Source of the DNA: Pseudonocardia sp. CNS-004
Lineage (GTDB): Bacteria; Actinomycetota; Actinomycetes; Mycobacteriales; Pseudonocardiaceae
Length of the DNA: 39,230 nucleotides
Reading direction: 5' to 3'
NCBI GenBank assembly: GCA_001942185.1
Contig: MKJV01000130.1
Span: 1 to 39,230, forward strand
Of this stretch, positions 17,474 through 25,816 are shown one piece after another. A model generated the notes under the pieces. That model was not told the DNA's origin. It saw only the letters and a list, made by a program, of their open reading frames with translations, and searched no databases. Within the stretch, counting starts at the first letter, position 1, and each line of letters opens with the position of its first letter. Made by a program: the position numbers and the translations under genes.

Positions 17474-18288
17474 CGGCGGTCCGCCAGCCGTGGGTCGAAC
17501 CGGTCGCGCAGCCCGTCGCCGAGCAGGTTGAAGCCGAGCACCGCGATCGCGATCGCGAGCCCGGGCCACAGCGCGAGCTCGGGCTTCAGGTAGAGGAACT
17601 GCTGCGCCTCCTGCAGCATCCGGCCCCAGGACGGGGTGGGCGGGCGGGTGCCGAAACCGAGGAACGACAGCGCCGCCTCGGCGAGGACCGCGATCGCGAA
17701 CGACACGGACGCCTGCACCAGCAGCAGGCCCGCGATGTTGGGCAGGACGTGCCGCACGGCGATCGCGGTGCGCGGACGGCCCGCGGACCGGGCGGCGAGC
17801 ACGTACTCGGTGGCGAGCACCTGCAGCGCGCCGCCGCGCGCCAGGCGGGCGAACGACGGCACCGTCGCGATGCCGATCGCGACCATCGCGGTGAGCGTGC
17901 TCGGCCCGTACACGGCGCCGAACATGATCGCGAGCAGCAGCGCGGGGAACGCGAGCACCAGGTCGTTCGTGCGCATCACCAGCTCGCCCAGCCACGGCGG
18001 GCCCATCGCGGCGAGGATGCCGATCGGCGTGCCGACCACGCCGGCCAGCCCCACGGCGACGACGCCGACGAACAGCGTGGTGCGCGCCCCGACCAGCAGC
18101 TGGCTCACCACGTCGCGGCCGAACGTGTCGGTGCCCAGCCAGTGGGCGAACCCCGGCGGGGCGAGCCGGGTTCCCGGGTCGACCTGCACCGCGTCGTAGG
18201 GCGTCCAGACGAACGAGAGCAGCGCCGCCGCGACCACGATCCCGACGATCGCGCCGCCGACGACGAGCGCGGCAGGCGTGCGGGTCAC
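17470..18288 (-). CDS. Dpp/Opp-type ABC permease, DppC-like
   Basis: A 272-residue inner-membrane permease. HWLGTDTFGRDVVSQLLVGARTTLFVGVVAVG is the DppC/OppC entry motif. Coupling is by AARSAGRPRTAIAVRHVLPNIAGLLLVQ (EAA-type loop with arginine-rich variant), followed by ALSFLGFGTRPPTPSWGRML, the DppC signature. The GTG start at 18288 overlaps the DppB stop, and its own stop overlaps the ATPase start. Complete and intact. Confidence 0.93.
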   Translation of the reverse strand: MTRTPAALVVGGAIVGIVVAAALLSFVWTPYDAVQVDPGTRLAPPGFAHWLGTDTFGRDVVSQLLVGARTTLFVGVVAVGLAGVVGTPIGILAAMGPPWLGELVMRTNDLVLAFPALLLAIMFGAVYGPSTLTAMVAIGIATVPSFARLARGGALQVLATEYVLAARSAGRPRTAIAVRHVLPNIAGLLLVQASVSFAIAVLAEAALSFLGFGTRPPTPSWGRMLQEAQQFLYLKPELALWPGLAIAIAVLGFNLLGDGLRDRFDPRLADRR

Positions 18289-19232
18289 GTCGCCCTCCTC
18301 AAACGCGGGTCCAGCACCGTGTAGGCCACGTCCACCAGGAAGTTGACCACCAGCACCGCCAGCACGATCACGATCACCACGCCCTGCACGAGCAGCAGGT
18401 CGCGGTTGGCCACCCCGTCGAGCAGGAGGCTGCCCAGCCCGGGGATCACGAACACCCGCTCCACGACCACCGCCCCGACCAGCAGCGTGGCCAGCTGCAG
18501 CCCCAGCACCGTGACCACCGGGATCGCGGCGTTGCGCAGCCCGTGCCGCACGAGCGCCCGGCCCGGCGTGAGGCCCTTGGAACGGGCGGTGCGCAGGTAG
18601 TCCTCGCGCAGCACGTCGAGCACCGCGGAGCGGATGTAGCGGGTGAGCACCGCACCCTGCACCAGCCCGAGCGCGAGCGCGGGCAGCACGAGCCTGCGCA
18701 GGAACTCCACCGGGTCCTGCGCGGGTGGCACCCACCCGCCGGAGGGGAGCCAGCCCAGCCGCACCGCGAACACGGTGACCAGCAGGATGCCGGCGAGGAA
18801 GCTCGGCACGGCCACCCCGACCTGGCTGAACGCCGAGATCACGGTGCCGCCGGCGCTCCGGTGCCGCATCGCGGCGAGCACCCCCAGCGGCACCGCCACC
18901 ACGAGCGCCACGGCCATCCCGGACAGCACCAGCCACGTCGTGACCAGCAGCCGGTCGACGATCTGCGGCCCGATGTCGACCGCGGTGACGTAGGAGCGGC
19001 CGAAGTCGCCGACGGGCAGCCCGCCCACCCAGTCCAGGTACTGCACGACGAGTGGCCGGTCGGTGCCGAACGCCGCGCGCGTGGCGGCGACCGCCTCCTC
19101 GGTGGCGTTGACGCCCAACGCCACCCGGGCCGGGTCGCCCGGCAGCACCGACATGAACGCGAACGCGACCACCGAGGCCACCACGAGGCTCACGGCGAAC
19201 ACCGCTGTGCGCCGGACCAGCTGCAGAACCAC
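18285..19232 (-). CDS. Dpp/Opp-type ABC permease, DppB-like
   Basis: A 315-residue inner-membrane permease. The N-terminal helix is followed by VLPGDPARVALG, RPLVVQYLDWVGGLPVGDFGRSY (DppB family), and six hydrophobic segments. The coupling loop is DYLRTARSKGLTPGRALVRHGLRNAAIPVVTVLG, and the end is NRDLLLVQGVVIVI...LVDVAYTVLDPRLR. The GTG at 19232 lies two bases after the binding-protein TAG. Pairs with the DppC-like subunit downstream. Confidence 0.93.
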   Translation of the reverse strand: MVLQLVRRTAVFAVSLVVASVVAFAFMSVLPGDPARVALGVNATEEAVAATRAAFGTDRPLVVQYLDWVGGLPVGDFGRSYVTAVDIGPQIVDRLLVTTWLVLSGMAVALVVAVPLGVLAAMRHRSAGGTVISAFSQVGVAVPSFLAGILLVTVFAVRLGWLPSGGWVPPAQDPVEFLRRLVLPALALGLVQGAVLTRYIRSAVLDVLREDYLRTARSKGLTPGRALVRHGLRNAAIPVVTVLGLQLATLLVGAVVVERVFVIPGLGSLLLDGVANRDLLLVQGVVIVIVLAVLVVNFLVDVAYTVLDPRLRRAT

Positions 19233-19234
19233 GG

Positions 19235-20752
19235 CTACCCGCGGGAGAGCGCGGTCAGATCGAGGGACTCGCCGATCCGGTTCTGGGGGAGTCCCTGCAC
19301 GTCGGTGTCGGCGACGATCAGGTTCGGGAGCAGGAAGAGCCAGTCGGCCGCCGCGTCCTCGGCGATCAGCCGCCCGACCTGCTGCAGATCGGTGATCTGC
19401 TGCTCCTGGGTGCCCGCTTCGGAGTCGGCGAGCAGCCGCTGCACCTCGGGGTTGTCGTAGCGCCAGTAGTACGACGGGTCGCCGAAGGTGCGGATGTCGC
19501 GCGGCTCGACGTGGGAGACGATCGAGAGGTCGTAGTCGGCGTTCCGGAACACGTCCTCGAGCCAGCGGGCGGGGAACTCGAGCGGCTCGATCTGGGCGTC
19601 GATCCCGACCTCCCGCAGCTGGCTCTGCACCACCTGCGCCGACGCGACCGCGTACGGCAGGTTCGCGATCCGCATCCGCAGCGACGGTGCAGGCGTGCCG
19701 GCCTCGGCGAGCAGCGCCCGTGCCGCCGCGGGGTCGTAGGGGGTGACGTCGGGCAGCGGCTGGTACCACGGGTCGGTGGGCGGCACCATCGTGTCGATCA
19801 GCGTGCCCCGGCCGGCCCACGCCGTGTTCAGCACGGCCTCGTGGTCGATCGCCATCGCGATCGCCCGGCGCACGCGCGGGTCGCTCGTCGGGCCGGCGGC
19901 GTTGTTCATCGCGAGCGTGACCTCGCCGTTGGTGGTGCCCTCGATCACCTGGAAACGGGGGTCGCCCCGAACTGCGCGAGCGCCTCGGGGGCCTGCACCG
20001 GTGCCGATCACGTCGATGCCGTCGGTGAGCAGCGCGTTGACGGCGGCGGTGGCGTCGTCGAAGTACTGCAGGTCGACCCGGGCGATCGCCGGCTTCTCGC
20101 CCCAGTAGTCGTCACGGCGGGCGAGCACGAGCGCGTCGCCGCGGCGGAACTCCGAGACCGTGTACGGGCCGGTGCCGACCGGGGTGTTGGCGAGGTCGTC
20201 GACGCCGGACGGGTCGAACATCGCGCCGATGCGGGTGGTCATCCGGTGCAGCCAGCTGTTGCTGGGTTGGCTCAGCGTGACCCGCGCGTGGGTCGGGGAC
20301 ACCACCTCGACCCCCGACACGACCCCCATGCCGCTCTTGAGCGAGACCGTCCACGCGTCGGACCGCACCCGCTCGATGCTGAACTTCACGTCGTCGGCGG
20401 TGAACGCCTCGCCGTTGGAGAAGGTGACGCCCTCGCGCAGCGTGAAGTCGTACACGAGCCCGTCGGGGCTGACGGTCCAGGACTCGGCGAGTGCGGGCTC
20501 GATCTCCCCCGTTCCCTGGTCGAGCTGCACCAGGCCCTCGTAGACGTTGACCAGCAGCGCTTCCGGGATCGCCGCGCCGTCGGTGCGGGTGAAGTCCAGG
20601 TTCGCGGGCTCGGCGGTGAGCCCGATCCGCAGGGGGGCGTCCGGGCTGCCGGGCGCGGCACCGGGGGAGGCGGTGGAACCCGCGGAGCAGCCTGCCACGA
20701 GCAGGACGCCGGCCAGCAGGAGAACGCCGGGACGGAGGAGCGAACGCGTCAC
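19235..20752 (-). CDS. Dpp/Opp-type substrate-binding lipoprotein (SBP family 5)
   Basis: A 505-residue SBP_bac_5 lipoprotein. Signal peptide with lipobox GVLLVAGC (Cys22). PLRIGLTAEPANLDFTRTDG and LVYDFTLREGVTFSNGEAFTADDVKFSIER are the family core. NTPVGTGPYTVSEFRRGDALVLARRDDYW and the MAIDHEAVLNTAWAGRGTLID region follow. Residues around GTGAGPRGARAVRGDPRFQ look like a locally wrong frame: a neighbouring frame gives APEALAQFG, so compensating losses probably lie within 19964-19996. The GTG start at 20752 has GGAAAGA upstream. It delivers substrate to the DppB/DppC permeases; in such operons the ligand may be a peptide, an opine or a sugar. Confidence 0.92.
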   Translation of the reverse strand: MTRSLLRPGVLLLAGVLLVAGCSAGSTASPGAAPGSPDAPLRIGLTAEPANLDFTRTDGAAIPEALLVNVYEGLVQLDQGTGEIEPALAESWTVSPDGLVYDFTLREGVTFSNGEAFTADDVKFSIERVRSDAWTVSLKSGMGVVSGVEVVSPTHARVTLSQPSNSWLHRMTTRIGAMFDPSGVDDLANTPVGTGPYTVSEFRRGDALVLARRDDYWGEKPAIARVDLQYFDDATAAVNALLTDGIDVIGTGAGPRGARAVRGDPRFQVIEGTTNGEVTLAMNNAAGPTSDPRVRRAIAMAIDHEAVLNTAWAGRGTLIDTMVPPTDPWYQPLPDVTPYDPAAARALLAEAGTPAPSLRMRIANLPYAVASAQVVQSQLREVGIDAQIEPLEFPARWLEDVFRNADYDLSIVSHVEPRDIRTFGDPSYYWRYDNPEVQRLLADSEAGTQEQQITDLQQVGRLIAEDAAADWLFLLPNLIVADTDVQGLPQNRIGESLDLTALSRG

Positions 20753-20799
20753 CGGGGGGATCTTTCCACCAGGCGACCCAGGAACGCGAGGCCGGACGG

Positions 20800-20830
20800 T
20801 TGACCTGAAGCGAGGTTCAAGTCCTAGCGT
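20800..20830 (+). promoter_or_regulatory. MerR-type promoter with 19-bp spacer
   Basis: TTGACC (20800-20805) and TAGCGT (20825-20830) are separated by exactly 19 bp. The spacer region contains an imperfect dyad, GACCTGAA/TTCAAGTC around six bases. An over-long spacer with a central dyad is the hallmark of promoters activated by MerR/SoxR-family proteins, which twist the DNA to realign the two boxes. Transcription would begin about 20837, right at the ATG at 20838, giving a leaderless mRNA. Confidence 0.65.
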
Positions 20831-20837
20831 CTGCTGC

Positions 20838-21635
20838 ATGATCGATGGACTGGGCCGGTACGGGGTCGCGCTCTCGGTGGACGACGACCTCGAGGTGCAC
20901 GCGAAGGCCGTGGAGGAGCTGGGGTACTCCGCGATCTGGGTCGCGGGCGGGCAGCTGGCCACGCTGGAGCCCCTCCTGCGGATCCTGCGGGCGACGACCC
21001 GGACGGCCGTGGTGCCCGGGATCATCCCGCTGGACGTGCACGGGCCCGCCGCGATCGCCGCGCTGTACGCGGAGGCCGAGCGGATCGCGCCGGGCCGTCT
21101 CGTGGTGGGGCTCGGCGCGCAGGCGGGCGGCATCGCCGCGCTGAACGGCGCCGTCGACGAGCTCGACGCCGCGGTGCCGCGCGGGCGCCGGCTGCTGGCA
21201 GCGCTCGGGCCGCGCAAGCTGGACCTGGCCCGGGACCGGTTCGGCGGGGCCGTCACGTTGCTGGTGGACCCCGGCTTCACGACATGGGCCCGGGAACGGC
21301 TCGGACCCGGATCGACGCTCGTCGTCGACCAGATGGTCGTCCTCGACGACGACCCGGCCGCGGCGCGCGCGGCCGCCCGCGAACCACTGCGCTTCCTGGC
21401 CACCGTGCCCGGCTACGCGGCCGCCTTCCGGCGGATGGGCTTCGCCGACACCGACATCCGCGAGCTGAGCGATGGCCTCGTCGACGCGGTGTTCGCCTGG
21501 GGTGGCGTCGACCGGGTGGTCGAGCGACTCCACGAGCAGAGGGCGGCAGGCGCCGACCACGTGGTGATCGGGGCCCTGGGCGGCCCAGGCGAGCTGACGA
21601 CGGCGGAACGCCTGGCCCGGCCCCTGATGCCGTGA
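20838..21635 (+). CDS. LLM-class F420-dependent oxidoreductase
   Basis: A 265-residue luciferase-like TIM-barrel protein. It shows the actinobacterial small-LLM pattern: GRYGVALSVDDDLEVHAKAVEELGYSAIWVAG at the start, ILRATTRTAVVPGIIPLDVHGP, and ALYAEAERIAPGRLVVGLGAQ. These features match the group predicted to use coenzyme F420. The C-terminal part has ERLHEQRAAGADHVVIGALG. The ATG sits at the expected transcription start of a MerR-type promoter, with no ribosome binding site, so leaderless translation is likely. It is divergent from the Dpp operon and ends at a long inverted repeat. Confidence 0.85.
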   Translation: MIDGLGRYGVALSVDDDLEVHAKAVEELGYSAIWVAGGQLATLEPLLRILRATTRTAVVPGIIPLDVHGPAAIAALYAEAERIAPGRLVVGLGAQAGGIAALNGAVDELDAAVPRGRRLLAALGPRKLDLARDRFGGAVTLLVDPGFTTWARERLGPGSTLVVDQMVVLDDDPAAARAAAREPLRFLATVPGYAAAFRRMGFADTDIRELSDGLVDAVFAWGGVDRVVERLHEQRAAGADHVVIGALGGPGELTTAERLARPLMP

Positions 21636-21641
21636 GCCGGA

Positions 21642-21696
21642 TGTCAGCAAAGCCACTTTCACGACCCGTGGCGTCATGAAAGTGGCTTTGCTGACA
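21642..21696. terminator. perfect 20-bp inverted repeat, likely bidirectional terminator
   Basis: TGTCAGCAAAGCCACTTTCA (21642-21661) is repeated exactly in reverse complement at 21677-21696 around a 15-base loop. The loop can extend the stem further (GAC with GTC after one mismatch). It sits between two convergent genes, 7 bases after one stop and 24 before the other. A hairpin this long and exact is either a bidirectional terminator or a copy of a dispersed genomic repeat. Confidence 0.75.
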
Positions 21697-21720
21697 CGGG
21701 CACCCAGCCTGTCGTGCCGC

Positions 21721-22137
21721 TCACTTCTGGTAGCGCGCCAGGATCTCGTTCATCTCGTCCACGCCGCGCCATTTCTCCAGGAGGAACTCGCAGGCCTGCG
21801 CCTCGTCCATCTCCGGGAAATCCTCGACCATCACCGCCAGGAAGCGGTTCGCTTCCTCCCGGTTCAGGCCCCTGGTCAGCGCCTCGCTCAGGTATCTCTG
21901 GCGGACGGTGGTCGGGCGGCCACCGCCGGTCCCACGCCCGGGAAGGCTCTCACGCCACTGCACGATCTCGTCCAATCTCGCCGCGAGCCAGCCCGGGGCC
22001 CCGTCGATCTCGACGTCGGGCTCGGGGAAGGGGTGGGCGGAGTTGCTCGGGAATCGGGAGCGCCACTTGTGGACGGCGTGCCGGCTCACCCCGAGTGCCT
22101 CGGCGACGCCGAGGACGCCGAGGTAGCGCTCCGTCAT
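21721..22137 (-). CDS. small helix-turn-helix DNA-binding protein
   Basis: A 138-residue protein. Residues 6-26 (LGVLGVAEALGVSRHAVHKWR) form a helix-turn-helix of the kind found in excisionase/MerR-like small regulators. The middle (FPEPDVEIDGAPGWLAARLDEIVQWRESLPGRGTGGGR) resembles the winged part of such proteins. The C-terminal half is a charged helical region (LNREEANRFLAVMVEDFPEMDEAQACEFLLEKW). AAGG eight bases upstream of the ATG may be its ribosome binding site. It has its own promoter and stands alone between a hairpin and an LLM gene. I do not recognise a characterised homologue. Confidence 0.75.
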   Translation of the reverse strand: MTERYLGVLGVAEALGVSRHAVHKWRSRFPSNSAHPFPEPDVEIDGAPGWLAARLDEIVQWRESLPGRGTGGGRPTTVRQRYLSEALTRGLNREEANRFLAVMVEDFPEMDEAQACEFLLEKWRGVDEMNEILARYQK

Positions 22138-22164
22138 GCCAAAAACCTTGTCTCTTGCGTGGAC

Positions 22165-22194
22165 AGAGTATCCGCGGACGTCGAACCTCGTCAA
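22165..22194 (-). promoter_or_regulatory. sigma-70-type promoter of the HTH gene
   Basis: On the reverse strand TTGACG (22194-22189) and TACTCT (22170-22165) are 18 bp apart. The predicted start lies about 20 bases before the ATG at 22137, leaving room for the AAGG ribosome binding site. Confidence 0.5.
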
Positions 22195-22220
22195 CGAGCG
22201 AGACGACGTTACCCGCCCGG

Positions 22221-23140
22221 TCAGCCGCGCATCAGTTCCACCACCGGCTCGAACGCCTCGTAGTACGGCTCGTGCACCGTGATGTAGGAGAAGCCGTAGC
22301 GCTCTCGGGACGCCCGCAGCTGCTCGGCGATCTGTGCGTGCGTGCCGATCAGCAGGAACGGCGTCTCCAGGGCCTCCTCGACGGTCATCTCGCCGCCGAA
22401 CCGGCCGACCAGGTCCGCGGCGGCGGCCCGCCGGTCGTCGGTGACGACGACCATCTGGGCGAGCAGGTTCCACTCGACGTCGTCGGCGCGGGCGCCTGCC
22501 AGCTCCCGCGTGAACCGCACCCGCTCGTCGGCCTCGGCGGCCGTGCCGAGGCGGAACGTCCCCGGTGGCCGGCCCGGGAGCTGGTAGACGCCCGCCACGC
22601 CGATGATGTCGGCGTAGCGGGCCGCGATCGACAGCACGCGGTCACCGGTGCCGCCGACGATGAGCGGCGGCCCGGAGCCGTCGAAGCCGGTGCGCTGCAC
22701 CGGGACCGGTGAGTGGCCGCCGGGCAGCGCCTCCAGGTCGGAGGTGAAGAACCGGCGCAGCTGCGTGATCGTCTCCTCCAGCCGGTGGGCCCGGGCCCCG
22801 AACGGCTCCCACGGGATCCCGGCGGTGTCGAACTCGTGCTTCATGTGACCGGCGCCCAGCCCCAGCTCCAGCCGGCCGCCGCAGAGCACGTCGAGCGTCG
22901 CGGCGTCCCTGGCGAGCAGGGCCGGGTTCCAGAACGGCACGTTCAGCACGAGCGTGCCGACTCGCAGGTGTTCGGTGGCGTCGGCCGCCGCCTCCAGGAC
23001 GGGGAACGGGGCCGGGGCGCCGAGGTGGTCGGGCGCGAAGATCGTGTGGAACCCGGCGCTCTCCGCGCGGCGGCACCGCTCCTGCAACGCCTCGCGTGAC
23101 GGATCCCGAAGATGTTGGCGGAGAACCGGAAGTCGCGCAC
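22221..23140 (-). CDS. LLM-class F420-dependent oxidoreductase (frameshift near 23103)
   Basis: About 306 residues after one base is restored near 23103, between NIFGIR and SREALQERC. The protein reads RDFRFSANIFGIR, then RRAESAGFHTIFAPDHLGAPAPFPVLEAAA, LRVGTLVLNVPFWNPALLARDAATLD, and GRLELGLGAGHMKHEFDTAGIPW. These are the hallmarks of the bacterial luciferase-like group predicted to bind F420. The C-terminal third has PLIVGGTGDRVLSIAARYADIIG. The GTG at 23140 gives an N-terminus like relatives, though upstream GTG/TTG codons are possible. Isolated gene; substrate unknown. Confidence 0.87.
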
Positions 23141-23218
23141 GGTGATGACCCTGCCGAGGGGTTGCCGGGCGCACAACCGCGGTTCACCCGCGGCGGACGG
23201 CCAGGACCGAGTTCGGCA

Positions 23219-23895
23219 TCACTCGACACTAGGTCTCCCCGCGCGGCCGCTGCCGAGCGTCACCACGTCCGGCGCGCCGCGCTCCACCGGCACCTCGAGC
23301 GTGGTGACGCCGGTGAAGAGCCCACCCATCCGGGCCACGAGCGCGGGGGAGGGGGCGGCGCTCCACACGGCGAGGATCCCGCCCGGGGACAGCGCGCGGG
23401 CCGCCGCGGCCAGGCCGGAGTCGGTGTAGAGCCGCGCGTTGGCCGGGCTGACGAGCCAGTCGGGACCGTTGTCGGTGTCGAGGCAGATCGCGTCGAACGA
23501 CCCCGGCGCGGCCGCGGCGATCACGTCGGCGACGTCCGCCTCGTGCACGCTCACGCGCGGGTCGGCGAGGGCATCGCCGTGCAGCGGCGCGAGGTGGCCG
23601 CGGTTCCAGCGGATCACGGCGCCTCGCGCTCCACCACGTCGACGGCCGTGACCGCGGGATGGGCGAGTGCCGCGGCCAGCGAGAACCCGACCCCGAGACC
23701 GCCGATGAGCATCCGGCCCGGCGGTGGCATCCGGTCGGCGGTGGCCGTGACGAGCAGCCGCTCGGAGCTGCCGCCGCGGGTGTCCATGAGGAACACGCCG
23801 TTCGCCACGATCTCGTGGTGGTCGCCCGCACGGCGCAGCACCAGCTCGCCCGCGTGCCCGGTGGTGCGTTCGACGACGGTTGCCTCGCCGTTCAC
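23219..23895 (-). CDS. spermidine-synthase-like methyltransferase-fold protein (frameshift near 23625)
   Basis: About 225 residues after one base is restored near 23625. The N-terminus has GELVLRRAGDHHEIVANGVFLMDTRGGSSERLL, similar to the spermidine synthase entry strand. The nucleotide-binding loop is MLIGGLGVGFSLAAALAH followed by VTAVDVVEREA. After the break come VIRWNRGHLAPL, DPRVSVHEADVADVI, DAICLDTDNGPDWL and LSPGGILAVWSA. It lacks an obvious full polyamine-binding gate region and is short, so polyamine synthesis is not assured. Many such standalone proteins are uncharacterised. GTG start at 23895. Confidence 0.75.
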
Positions 23896-24012
23896 AGCGC
23901 CTCCGTCCGGGCGGTGTACCTGCGGTTCGCTGGGCGCGCGGTGGTGAGCCCCGGGACGTCCGGGGCGGGTTCGGCTGGTTGCACGGGGCCGAGTGTTCCA
24001 CCGGCGGCGGTG

Positions 24013-24455
24013 TCAGCCGATGTTCTCGGCCAGGGACACGATGATCCCGTCCGGTCCGCGCACGTAGGCCATGCGCCAGATGTGCTCGTACCGGCCGATC
24101 CCGCCGACCAGTCCGTACCCGTCCGCGGCCAGCCGGTCGACGACGGCCTGGAGGTCGTCGACCTCGAAGGCGACGTTGCGCAGCCCCAGCTCGGTGGCCA
24201 TCGCGGCCGGCGAGCCGGCTCGTGGTCGGGCCGGATGAAGCTCGACAGCTCCAGCCGCGTGCCCCCGTCGGGCGTCCGGAGCATGACGACCTCGGTGCGG
24301 GAGCCGGGGATCCCGATGACGGTGTCCAGGAACTCACCTTCCACGACCATCCGCGTGCCCTCGACCTCGAGGCCGAGCCCGACGAAGAACGTCGTCGCCG
24401 CGTCCAGGTCCGAGACGGTGATGCCGACGTGGTCGAAGCGCCGTATGCGTGCCAT
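24013..24455 (-). CDS. VOC-family (glyoxalase/dioxygenase fold) protein, frameshift near 24220
   Basis: About 147 residues after one base is restored near 24220. The first VOC repeat begins FDHVGITVSDLDAATTFFVGLGLEVEG, with His in FDHVGI as first metal ligand, and ends TRLELSSFIRPDHEP. The second repeat is LGLRNVAFEVDDLQAVVDRLAADGYG and RMAYVRGPDGIIVSLAENIG, where Glu of SLAE is the last ligand. The ATG at 24455 has GGAGGAGC upstream. It is divergent from the carbohydrate operon. Members include glyoxalases, isomerases and resistance proteins; which one is not deducible. Confidence 0.87.
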
Positions 24456-24536
24456 GGGGTTGCTCCTCCGGTTCGCGTGTTGCCGTCGACCCGGGGACGT
24501 GGCGGGCCGGAGGTTCTCGACACCGGCACGCGCCGG

Positions 24537-24566
24537 TTGACAGAGGTTAGATATCTGACCTATTTT
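24537..24566 (+). promoter_or_regulatory. promoter with operator palindrome in the spacer
   Basis: TTGACA (24537-24542, a perfect -35) and TATTTT (24561-24566) are 18 bp apart. An 18-bp near-perfect palindrome, AGGTTAGATATCTGACCT at 24544-24561 (one mismatched pair), fills the spacer. A repressor there would block RNA polymerase directly. The GntR-family gene in the same operon (28479) is the obvious candidate. The operon's first gene follows with an AAGGAGG ribosome binding site at 24583. Confidence 0.7.
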
Positions 24567-24595
24567 CCGCCGGGACTCGGACAAGGAGGTCGGAC

Positions 24596-25816
24596 ATGCG
24601 GGCAGTCCTGAGAGCGGGCGTCGTGATGGCCGCCGCCGTCCTCGCGGCGGCGGGATGCGCGAGCGGTGGGGAGAGCGGCGGTGACGCGGCGGCGACGGAG
24701 CCGCTGTCGGTCTGGCAGTTCTACGGCGACGAGACGATGCGACCGGCAAGCCGTTCTACGACCTCGTGGCGCGCTACGAGCAGCAGAGCGGCACCGACGT
24801 CGACATCCGTTTCATCCCCTACGACGACTTCAACCGCACCCTGACCCAGGCCGCGGCCGCGGGTGACGGTCCGGACATCGCGCTGATCAGCGCGTTCGAC
24901 ACGGCGGCGATGGCCGACGCCGGGGTGATCCAGGACCTCAGCGCCCAGGTGGAGGCCTGGGGGCAGAGCGACGCCTACTTCCCGACGGCTGGGAGTCCAC
25001 GCAGGTCGAAGGGCAGACCTACGGCATCCCGCACCTGGCCGACGCCTACGCGGTCTACTACAACACCTCGATGGTCCAGCAGGCCCCGACGACGTGGACC
25101 GAGATGGAGTCCGCCGCGGCGGCGCTGTCGGCCGAGGGCAGGGCCGGGCTCGCCGTCAGCGGGATCGAGGGGGCCGAGGGCGCAACCGGACTGGTGATCC
25201 GGATGCTCGCGGCGGGCGCGCAGCCCACGGACATCGACAGCCCGGGCGGGCACGCCGCGCTCGAGTCGTTCCAGCGGATGGTGGACAGCGGTGCCCTCTC
25301 GGAGGGCTTCCTCACCTGGAACGAGGAGGACGCGAAGAACCAGTTCGCCACCGGCCAGGCCGCGATGATGATCAACTCGGCCACGTACGTGAACATCCTG
25401 CGGGAGGAGAACCCGGACCTGCACTGGAGCGTGGCCGTGCTGCCGTCGGAGAGACGGGGCAGACGATGCTCTCGGCCGAGAACCTGACGATCGGCTCCAC
25501 GAGCGACGACGTCGACCGGGCCTGGGACCTCATCACGTTCCTGCAGCGGCCCGAGGAGCTGCAGGTCTACCTGCCGGAGCGCAACAAGCTGCCGGCCCGT
25601 GACGACGTGCCCGGCACCGCGGAGGACCCGGTCCGCGCGGTCTTCGCCGAGCAGCTCCAGCAGGCGTGGGCGCCGGACGCGGCGCTCGCCCCGCACAACA
25701 ACGAGGTGCTGACGGCGCTGCAGGGCGCGCTCCAGCAGGCGATCAGCGGTACCCCCGTGCCGGACGCCGCGAGCAGCGCCCAGGCCGCGATCGACGAGGC
25801 ACTCGGCACGTCATGA
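24596..25816 (+). CDS. carbohydrate ABC substrate-binding lipoprotein (three frameshifts)
   Basis: SBP family 1 extracytoplasmic lipoprotein, about 407 residues when single bases are restored near 24741, 24984 and 25447. Lipobox LAAAGC with Cys21. Segments in order: EPLSVWQFYGDETM, then GKPFYDLVARYEQQSGTDVDIRFI, AAAAGDGPDIALISAFDTAAMADAGV, then TQVEGQTYGIPHLADAYAVYYNTS, FATGQAAMMINSATYV, and TGQTMLSAENLTIGSTSDD onward. This matches sugar-binding proteins of the MalE type. The ATG at 24596 has a perfect AAGGAGG six bases upstream. Its stop overlaps the first permease (ATGA). Ligand unknown; the operon suggests a sugar acid or nonulosonate. Confidence 0.88.
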
